This document shows, piece after piece, positions 1 to 4,620 of a DNA stretch of 5,881 nt. The stretch spans positions 1-5,881 of the forward strand of contig CAZYYW010000122.1 in assembly GCA_964651445.1 (NCBI GenBank), given 5' to 3'. Made by a program: the position numbers and the translations under genes. Under the pieces are notes generated by a model. The model did no database searches. It saw only the letters and a list, made by a program, of their open reading frames with translations, and was not told where the DNA came from. The DNA is from GCA-2746365 sp964651445 (lineage in GTDB: Bacteria; Pseudomonadota; Gammaproteobacteria; SZUA-229). Numbering within the stretch: position 1 is the first letter of the stretch; each line of letters starts with the position of its first letter.

Positions 1-17
1 GACCTTTGCACGATACA
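1..17 (+). repeat. Left terminal inverted repeat
   Basis: GACCTTTGCACGATACA is an exact reverse complement of 279-295. The repeat may extend further left, because the window starts exactly here. The right copy is followed by TC, so a left end preceded by GA would lengthen the match. Confidence 0.75.
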
Positions 18-54
18 ATCACGAGTAAAAATGTCTAAAATTTCACTGCTTTTC

Positions 55-233
55 GGTAATTGCTCCTGCATTACCCTACTACCTGCCATCCATGGCAGTA
101 TCGTTAGAAAACTTGCCAAAGCTGCCGCTCCTGCTCACGCTGCTTACCTACGTCCTGTAGGCAATAGCCAGCTATTATCTGCGTTTCCTCGGCAACTGCT
201 CCTGCGTTGCTCTACCTTCGACCATCCTTGGTC
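55..233 (-). repeat. Three-unit hairpin array with GGA loops on the minus strand
   Basis: Three related units of about 64-73 bp each contain a conserved core, TGCTCCTGC or CGCTCCTGC on the plus strand (61-69, 126-134, 197-205), followed by a short hairpin (83-98, 147-161, 220-233). On the minus strand the short hairpins read CTGCCATGGATGGCAG, CCTACAGGACGTAGG and GACCAAGGATGGTC. Each has a 5-bp stem and a 4-6 nt loop containing GGA, and the stem sequences differ while pairing is kept. Two of the three cores are also hairpin loops: GGTAAT/ATTACC (55-60 with 70-75) and GGCAAC/GTTGCT (191-196 with 206-211, one wobble). The middle core lacks an obvious stem. Conserved loops on changed stems suggest selection for, or inheritance of, RNA structure. 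A CsrA-family binding role is inferred, not shown. Confidence 0.6.
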
Positions 234-278
234 TCGTGCCTTAATCAGCAAAATTTTAGCCTTTTTTCCTTTCGCGCC

Positions 279-295
279 TGTATCGTGCAAAGGTC
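279..295 (-). repeat. Right terminal inverted repeat
   Basis: TGTATCGTGCAAAGGTC pairs over all 17 bases with 1-17. It is followed at 298-307 by the 10-bp palindrome ATATGCATAT, which may mark the insertion site or simply be flanking sequence. Confidence 0.75.
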
Positions 296-342
296 TCATA
301 TGCATATCTCACTGAAATGTTTATAAATGTCAAATTTGCCGC

Positions 343-372
343 AAAAAAAAGCCAACCATCAATGGTCGGCTT
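343..372 (-). terminator. Rho-independent terminator, minus strand
   Basis: Read on the minus strand, AAGCCGACCAT, loop TG and ATGGTTGGCTT form an 11-bp stem with a single G-U wobble. Eight T residues (343-350 on the plus strand as A) follow; the first two also close the stem. On the plus strand the same stem has an A-C mismatch and no T-run after it, so the direction is clear. It could end the apeB operon mRNA, which would then have a 3' UTR of about 235 nt, or a separate small RNA starting near 449. Confidence 0.85.
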
Positions 373-449
373 AAACGGGTTTTGCGCTATGAAAATCAAC
401 TATCTACTGCAGAAACACTAGCGAGTCGTCACCTGTGTATTTATTACAG
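343..449 (-). ncRNA. Candidate small RNA, about 107 nt
   Basis: A promoter-like sequence at 456-489 would start a transcript near 449 that ends at the strong terminator at 343-372, with no coding frame of note between. The predicted RNA begins with a small hairpin (CCTGT/ACAGG, 446-450 with 432-436). It continues with a mostly unpaired middle containing the A/U-rich stretch TTGATTTTCATAG, loosely closed by CGCTA/TAGCG (419-423 with 385-389), and finishes with a GC-rich stem and a U8 tail. A terminator with a long U tail next to an A/U-rich single-stranded segment is the usual layout of Hfq-dependent small RNAs. I do not recognise the sequence as a named family. The alternative is that this is just the distal 3' UTR of apeB. 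Confidence 0.38.
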
Positions 450-455
450 GGCGAA

Positions 456-489
456 CTTATAACAATAATCATTTAACAATTATTGTCAA
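456..489 (-). promoter_or_regulatory. Candidate promoter for the small RNA
   Basis: On the minus strand there is TTGACA (484-489) and an extended -10, TGTTATAAG (456-464), in which TATAAG matches the consensus at 5 of 6 and is preceded by TG. These two elements are 22 bp apart, too far to be a standard -35/-10 pair, so the extended -10 would act alone. An alternative -10, TATTGT (462-467), has a 16-bp spacer from TTGACA but matches only 4 of 6. Transcription would begin around 449. Confidence 0.4.
458..486. promoter_or_regulatory. Possible operator: inverted repeat with Fur-box-like match
   Basis: ACAATAAT (462-469) and ATTATTGT (479-486) are perfect 8-bp inverted arms with a 9-nt spacer, lying between the -35 and -10 of the minus-strand candidate promoter. 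Overlapping this, 458-476 matches the E. coli 19-bp Fur box at 13 of 19 positions, including an unbroken ATAATCATT. A repressor bound here would block the promoter. The local sequence is AT-rich, so chance similarity to a Fur box is a real possibility. Confidence 0.3.
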
Positions 490-500
490 GCCGACTTGAC
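485..500. repeat. 6-bp inverted repeat at the -35 element
   Basis: GTCAAG, CCGA, CTTGAC is a perfect 6-bp inverted repeat with a 4-nt centre. One arm contains most of the minus-strand TTGACA hexamer and the other gives TTGACC on the plus strand. It may be an operator half of the adjacent promoter or a stem-loop in the apeB 3' UTR. No regulator is recognised. Confidence 0.35.
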
Positions 501-571
501 CTTAAGTGTAGATAAATTAAATAAACAATCAACGGAAGCTGTGCAAGAAAAGGTAATTATTTGTCATTTAT

Positions 572-601
572 TGGCACCGTTTTAATCAACAACGGTCACC
601 A
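572..601 (-). other. Stem-loop just after the apeB stop codon
   Basis: ACCGTT/AACGGT (576-581 with 591-596) forms a 6-bp stem with a 9-nt loop. It is extended by TGG/CCA (572-574 with 599-601) across a small internal loop. It begins seven bases past the apeB stop codon but has no T-run after it in the minus direction. It is more likely a 3'-end-protecting structure or weak attenuator than an intrinsic terminator. Confidence 0.3.
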
Positions 602-607
602 TTAGGA

Positions 608-1966
608 TTATTTAAAAAACTGTTTCAGCACGCGGTACAAGTAATAAGCATCCCAACGTCCTGCCAGTTCACGTATAGAATGCATGGCAAAGGTTGGTAC
701 ACCAACATCAACCGTTTGCACGCCAATCTCACTGGCGGTTATAGGACCGATGGTACTGCCACACGCCATGTCTGAACGCACCACAAATGACTGGACTGGG
801 ACATCGGCAAGTTCACATAAATGCTCAAATAATGCGCCGGTCTGGCTGTTACTGGCGTAACGCTGATTGGCATTCACTTTTATCACCGGTCCATTGTTTA
901 ATAGTGGGCCATGATTACTGTCGTGTTTATCCGCATAATTGGGATGTACACCGTGGGCATTATCGGCTGAAATTAAAAGGCTGTTAGCGATCATACGTGA
1001 GCAGTTTTCTTCATTGCCACACAGACGTTGCAAAACTGATTTTAAAAACGGTCCTTGGGCACCGGCGGCAGACATACTGCCGACTTCTTCGTGGTCATTG
1101 CACACCAGCAAGGTATTTTGTTTCGCATCATTATTGATTAAGGCCATTAAACCGGTATAGCAACTCAGTAAGTTATCCAATCTTGCGCTGGCGATAAAAT
1201 CATCATGCAGACCGATAACAGCGGGTGCTTGCGTGTCATAAAAACTCAGTTCATAACTCAGTACTTTTTCGGCAGGAATTTTTTTGACAGGCACAGGTTC
1301 GCTGGTCGCAGATTTTATTTTGGCGTTGATGATTTTTAATAACATAGCCTTAAAATCAAAACTTTTTTCGACATCACTTTCCGGTAATTTCATCAACACG
1401 GGTGGTAAGTGTTTTTGTTTGTTCACGGTGCGTTTTTCATTTGCCTGTCGATCCAAATGTATCGCCAGACTGGGGATGACTGCAATGGGTTTTTCCAGAT
1501 CGATCAACTGATGTTCGATGGCACCCTCAGCATTGCGATAGCTCACCCGCCCTGCCAGTGACAGGTCACGATCAAACCACGGATTAAGTAAAACACCACC
1601 GTAAACTTCTACCCCCAGTTGCAAATAATTATTGGCTATAATTTCAGGATTAGGTTTTACTTTCAAGCAAGGACTGTCGGTATGAGCAGCAACCATACGC
1701 ATGCCGTTTTCCACCAACGGTTGATTTAGCTGGAAAGCGATAATCGACGAATCATTGCGAGTGACATAATAAGATTGATTTGGATTAGCTTGGTCTGGAT
1801 TAGCTTGGTCGGACGTATTCGCAGTAATATTCCATGACTCACTTTCAGTTAAAGGTTTAAAGCCGTGCTGTTGCAATATCTGCACCATGCTTTCTACTGC
1901 ATGAAATGGCGTTGGCGAACTTTTTATAAAGTCCAGTAAGCCATGAACAAAATCTTCGTTTTTCAT
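608..1966 (-). CDS. apeB: M18 family aminopeptidase (ApeB type)
   Basis: Zinc-dependent cytosolic aminopeptidase of the M18 family, which removes N-terminal residues, often acidic ones, from peptides; substrate preference here is not shown by sequence. The 452-residue protein has the full M18 signature: AAHTDSP with ligand H95, SARLDN with bridging D264, HEEVGS with catalytic E293 and ligand E294, SADNAHG with D335, and AMHS with H429. GVEVYGG and NPWFDRDL (about 118-135) are also typical. It is somewhat longer than the roughly 430-residue bacterial relatives. Part of the excess is a low-complexity insert at residues 51-64 containing two DQANP copies from a 15-bp tandem duplication. The start lies 12 nt after the stop of the kinase-like gene, with AAGGG as ribosome site, so it is the distal gene of a two-gene operon. 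The fold, family and completeness are secure. Confidence 0.94.
   Translation of the reverse strand: MKNEDFVHGLLDFIKSSPTPFHAVESMVQILQQHGFKPLTESESWNITANTSDQANPDQANPNQSYYVTRNDSSIIAFQLNQPLVENGMRMVAAHTDSPCLKVKPNPEIIANNYLQLGVEVYGGVLLNPWFDRDLSLAGRVSYRNAEGAIEHQLIDLEKPIAVIPSLAIHLDRQANEKRTVNKQKHLPPVLMKLPESDVEKSFDFKAMLLKIINAKIKSATSEPVPVKKIPAEKVLSYELSFYDTQAPAVIGLHDDFIASARLDNLLSCYTGLMALINNDAKQNTLLVCNDHEEVGSMSAAGAQGPFLKSVLQRLCGNEENCSRMIANSLLISADNAHGVHPNYADKHDSNHGPLLNNGPVIKVNANQRYASNSQTGALFEHLCELADVPVQSFVVRSDMACGSTIGPITASEIGVQTVDVGVPTFAMHSIRELAGRWDAYYLYRVLKQFFK
1781..1810 (-). repeat. 15-bp tandem duplication inside apeB
   Basis: TGGATTAGCTTGGTC occurs twice in a row, 1781-1795 and 1796-1810, without a mismatch. 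It encodes DQANP twice (residues 53-62) and is followed by a decayed partial copy (NQ). The unit is a multiple of three, so copy-number change keeps the frame. It lies in a poorly conserved loop before the first zinc ligand. Confidence 0.9.
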
Positions 1967-1975
1967 TAATTGAGA

Positions 1976-1980
1976 CCCTT
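1976..1980 (-). promoter_or_regulatory. Ribosome binding site of apeB, overlapping upstream stop
   Basis: AAGGG on the minus strand lies 9 nt before the apeB ATG and shares two bases with the TAA stop of the upstream kinase-like gene. This supports the 1966 start and suggests translational coupling between the two genes. Confidence 0.65.
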
Positions 1981-3106
1981 AATTTAACTTGTATAACGTT
2001 TTTTGTTGATAACCCGTTACCACAGAATACAAACCGGCGAGTTGTTTATCCAGTTCAGCATCACCACTGTCAGAAATCATCGGGCGTTTATCCAGAGAGT
2101 GTAATTTTTCATTGCTGGCAATGATGATAATATTTTCTCGACCCACGCGGCGGATAACTTTCGGGCTTAGTTGCTGGTTGCCACGACCAAAAACATGCCC
2201 TTGTCCGCCAATAACCGTGATAACCAGCTTCGTAGGATAATCCTGAATGGTTTTTAAAATGTTGGTTTCATCAACATCACTCGCCAGTAATGTTTGATTG
2301 TAGACGATGTCGATACCAAGTAAGGTATTTGGCAAGGATAACTGATTCATTATTTCAGCCGTTGTCGAACCGGAGCCAATTAAGTAAAAAGTATCCTGCG
2401 CCATGTTTTCTATGATGTCACTGGCAATATCCTGCACCGTTATCGCCTCATCATTAAGCCCACCCTGTTTGATTAACTGCATACGGGTATCATCCACCGG
2501 CACTTGCAGGTAACCATAACAGCGAGCATTAACGCGGCCTTCACGAAAAGCCTTTTCATCGAGATCCATCACTTGCGACTCATGCATTGACATCGCCTCA
2601 CCTGCCAGTAACAGATTAATTAATTCGCCAGCACGAGCAGGCGTGAGCGCATAAACCGCCGAATGTATTTTTACCCCTGCAGGAATTCCGATGACGGGGA
2701 TCTGGGCATTTAATTCTGTGCTTAATACATCCAGCACATCACGCGCCGTCCCATCGCCACCGGCAAATACGATTAAGTCTACCTTTCGTTCAACAAAACG
2801 GCGAATGGCACTTTTTGTGTCAGCCGCAGACGACGGCTGTTGCCGCTGGTAGACAACTTCACAGGGTAAATTTAGTGCACGCAAGACATCTTCACCCATG
2901 TTGTCAGTTGCGCTATAGAACATCAGCGTTGTGTTGTCGAGTGTACCTACCCCGACGTTCTGCATGGCGGCTGTCGCTCGCAGTTGTGCTTGCGGCTCAG
3001 CGCCTCGCGACATTGCCTGCGCGACAACTTCTTCGCCGTCACTGCCTTTAAGCGCGACCGCACCGCCGATACCGGCATATGGGTTAATAACAAATCCTAT
3101 TTTCAT
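1979..3106 (-). CDS. ATP-NAD kinase-like protein (COG3199 type)
   Basis: Predicted cytosolic kinase of the NAD kinase/diacylglycerol kinase-like superfamily. The 375-residue protein begins with a Rossmann-type strand and glycine-rich loop (KIGFVINPYAGIGG, 2-15). It carries the diagnostic GGDGT phosphate-binding motif at 116-120, then IPAGVKIHSAVYA (141-153), GSGSTT (244-249) and a C-terminal TVIGGQGHVFGRGNQQ stretch (297-312). These features place it in the group often annotated as ATP-NAD kinase or AcoX-related, distinct from the shorter housekeeping NadK. Whether it phosphorylates NAD or another substrate cannot be read from the sequence. Translation starts directly at the first beta strand, which supports ATG at 3106. 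No good Shine-Dalgarno sequence precedes it, and the predicted transcript start is only about 10 nt upstream. It is the promoter-proximal gene of the operon with apeB. Confidence 0.85.
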   Translation of the reverse strand: MKIGFVINPYAGIGGAVALKGSDGEEVVAQAMSRGAEPQAQLRATAAMQNVGVGTLDNTTLMFYSATDNMGEDVLRALNLPCEVVYQRQQPSSAADTKSAIRRFVERKVDLIVFAGGDGTARDVLDVLSTELNAQIPVIGIPAGVKIHSAVYALTPARAGELINLLLAGEAMSMHESQVMDLDEKAFREGRVNARCYGYLQVPVDDTRMQLIKQGGLNDEAITVQDIASDIIENMAQDTFYLIGSGSTTAEIMNQLSLPNTLLGIDIVYNQTLLASDVDETNILKTIQDYPTKLVITVIGGQGHVFGRGNQQLSPKVIRRVGRENIIIIASNEKLHSLDKRPMISDSGDAELDKQLAGLYSVVTGYQQKTLYKLN

Positions 3107-3122
3107 AAATGACCGTTTCAGA

Positions 3123-3151
3123 ATTTTATTATCAGGGAAGTAAGCTGTAAA
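3123..3151 (-). promoter_or_regulatory. Promoter of the kinase-like gene/apeB operon
   Basis: On the minus strand TTTACA (3146-3151, 5 of 6 to consensus) and TAAAAT (3123-3128, 5 of 6) are separated by exactly 17 bp. Transcription would begin near 3116, giving a leader of about 10 nt. A tandem ATCAGTTT pair (3155-3162 and 3163-3170) sits just upstream of the -35 and could be an activator or repressor site. Confidence 0.6.
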
Positions 3152-3206
3152 AGCATCAGTTTATCAGTTTAATTACTGTCTATAGATGGTAAAATTCAAG
3201 GCAATT

Positions 3207-3212
3207 TATAAT
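3207..3212 (+). promoter_or_regulatory. Candidate -10 element for ispG
   Basis: A perfect TATAAT lies 46 bp before the ispG start codon, predicting transcription from about 3219 and a 40-nt leader. No good -35 hexamer is found 16-18 bp upstream (sequence near AGATGG), so the promoter may need an activator or be modest in strength. Confidence 0.45.
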
Positions 3213-3258
3213 CGCCTCTGATATTACGCCCCATGCTTACAAGCCATACCTATAACCC

Positions 3259-4509
3259 ATGAATTTTCCTGACTGCTACAAACCCCGTCGACAAACACGC
3301 GCTGTCAAAATAGCGGGGGTCACCGTTGGCGGCAATGCACCTGTAGTGGTGCAATCCATGACCAACACTCACACCGCAGATGTTGCCGCCACTACGCAGC
3401 AGATTATGCAGTTGGCGAATGCCGGCTCTGAAATGGTTCGCATAACGGTTAATGATAACGAGGCGGCAGCCGCGGTCGCCAGAATTCGTGACGCATTGGA
3501 TGATAAACATTGCCATGTACCCTTAATTGGTGACTTCCATTTTAATGGTCACAAACTGTTAACCGAACACCCTGACTGTGCACAGGCGCTGGCAAAATAC
3601 CGGATCAATCCCGGCAATGTCGGCAAGGGAAAAAAACGTGACACACAATTTGCGACCATGATCGAGCTAGCATGCAAATACGATAAAGTGGTTCGCATTG
3701 GGGTTAACTGGGGCAGCATGGATCAGGCTCTATTAGCTGAATTAATGGACGACAATGCCCGACGAAAAACACCGTTGGATGCGCATGATGTCATGTTAGA
3801 AACTGTCATTCGCTCTGCACTGGACAGTGCTAAACAAGCGCAAGCCATCGGCCTCGGCAAAGATAAAATTATCCTGTCCTGCAAAATGAGTGTGGTGAAA
3901 GATTTGATTACGGTGTACCGCTCAATTGCACAACGTGATGACTATGCACTTCACTTAGGTCTTACCGAAGCGGGTATCGGCTCAAAAGGCATTGTTGCCT
4001 CCGCCACTGCACTTGGCGTGTTATTGCATGATGGCATTGGCGATACCATCCGTATCTCCCTCACCCCAGAACCCGGTGCACCGCGTGAGAAAGAAGTTAT
4101 CGTGGCGCAAGAGATTTTGCAAACCATGGGGCTGCGCTCTTTTGTGCCCTTGGTTACCGCCTGCCCTGGCTGCGGTCGTACCACCAGCACTTATTTTCAG
4201 GCACTGGCATCTCAGGTGCAACATTACCTGCGCACACAAATGCCACACTGGAAGAAAAATTTTAAAGGGGTCGAAGAAATGTCCGTCGCCGTTATGGGTT
4301 GCGTAGTCAATGGCCCTGGTGAGAGCAAGCACGCCAATATCGGCATCAGCCTGCCAGGCACTGGCGAGCGCCCCGTCGCCCCCGTTTACGAAGACGGCTT
4401 TAAGACCATAACGCTAAAAGGTGACAATATTGCCGATGAATTTGAAGCGGTGATTGACGCCTATGTGGTGAGGACTTACCCGGCACGGCCAGTAAAAAAT
4501 GAAAAATGA
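3259..4509 (+). CDS. ispG: 4-hydroxy-3-methylbut-2-enyl diphosphate synthase (IspG/GcpE)
   Basis: Iron-sulfur enzyme of the MEP pathway, converting 2-C-methyl-D-erythritol 2,4-cyclodiphosphate to HMBPP, a precursor of all isoprenoids. The TIM-barrel domain shows VVVQSMTNTHTADV (29-42), the RINPGN motif (115-120), RIGVNWGS (146-153) and LGLTEAG (233-239). The C-terminal 4Fe-4S domain has ACPGCGRTTS with C302 and C305 and VMGCVVNGPGE with C348 and E355, equivalent to the cluster ligands of E. coli IspG. At 416 residues it is the long form (E. coli has 372); part of the excess is a larger segment between the second and third cysteines. The start is fixed by an in-frame TAA two codons upstream, yet no Shine-Dalgarno sequence is visible. 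It stands alone between divergent and convergent neighbours rather than in an isoprenoid operon. Confidence 0.97.
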   Translation: MNFPDCYKPRRQTRAVKIAGVTVGGNAPVVVQSMTNTHTADVAATTQQIMQLANAGSEMVRITVNDNEAAAAVARIRDALDDKHCHVPLIGDFHFNGHKLLTEHPDCAQALAKYRINPGNVGKGKKRDTQFATMIELACKYDKVVRIGVNWGSMDQALLAELMDDNARRKTPLDAHDVMLETVIRSALDSAKQAQAIGLGKDKIILSCKMSVVKDLITVYRSIAQRDDYALHLGLTEAGIGSKGIVASATALGVLLHDGIGDTIRISLTPEPGAPREKEVIVAQEILQTMGLRSFVPLVTACPGCGRTTSTYFQALASQVQHYLRTQMPHWKKNFKGVEEMSVAVMGCVVNGPGESKHANIGISLPGTGERPVAPVYEDGFKTITLKGDNIADEFEAVIDAYVVRTYPARPVKNEK

Positions 4510-4522
4510 AAAATGAAAAATG
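4495..4522 (+). repeat. Heptamer tandem repeat AAAAATG x4 spanning the ispG stop
   Basis: Four perfect copies of AAAAATG run from 4495 to 4522. The ispG stop TGA (4507-4509) is formed by the junction of copies two and three, so the protein tail KNEK is repeat-encoded. Because the unit is 7 bp, loss of copies could move the stop, while gain beyond three copies would not. Confidence 0.9.
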
Positions 4523-4560
4523 AATTTTAAAACGACGCGGTTATAACTTACCAGTATTTT

Positions 4561-4590
4561 TCCTGTGTCTTCCCATGTCTTCCTGTGTTT
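4561..4590. repeat. Decamer tandem repeat x3 between ispG and aroG
   Basis: Three consecutive decamers, TCCTGTGTCT, TCCCATGTCT and TCCTGTGTTT, differ at only a few positions. The convergent gap (4510-4620) holds this repeat, the heptamer tail and AT-rich sequence. I see no GC-rich hairpin followed by a T-run for either ispG or aroG. Confidence 0.75.
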
Positions 4591-4620
4591 TTAATTATTC
4601 ACTGTTCATTGCACGTAGCA

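Larger units (their letters stand above)
1..295. mobile_element. MITE-like non-autonomous element with 17-bp terminal inverted repeats
   Basis: The stretch is bounded by perfect 17-bp inverted repeats: GACCTTTGCACGATACA at 1-17 and its reverse complement at 279-295. A second inverted pair lies inside them, CTAAAATTT at 35-43 with AAATTTTAG at 251-259, and the sequence between the outer and inner pairs is a degenerate continuation of the symmetry. No transposase is present. The interior is a hairpin array. An open frame at 31-315 runs across the array and out past the right repeat; it is almost certainly an artefact. The left end coincides with the window edge, so neither the outermost bases nor a target-site duplication can be verified. 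Small size, terminal inverted repeats and lack of coding content fit a miniature inverted-repeat transposable element moved in trans. The parental insertion-sequence family cannot be identified here. Confidence 0.7.

Noticed and set aside
55..233. CRISPR array
   Set aside because: The repeat units are imperfect, of uneven length (about 64-73 bp), lack unique spacers of constant size, and sit inside terminal inverted repeats with no cas genes.
31..315. 94-residue open frame on the plus strand
   Set aside because: It runs through the hairpin array and the right terminal repeat, ends outside the element, has no ribosome site and resembles no protein family. Its cysteine- and leucine-rich content follows from the repeated CTCCTGC cores.
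496..523. Plus-strand promoter (TTGACC with TAAATA)
   Set aside because: The -10 matches only 3 of 6 and there is no plus-strand gene downstream before 3259; the hexamer is explained by the 485-500 inverted repeat.
3992..4332. Open frames of about 80-104 residues on both strands within ispG
   Set aside because: They lie wholly inside a full-length ispG with intact motifs and have no family signature; they are shadow frames.
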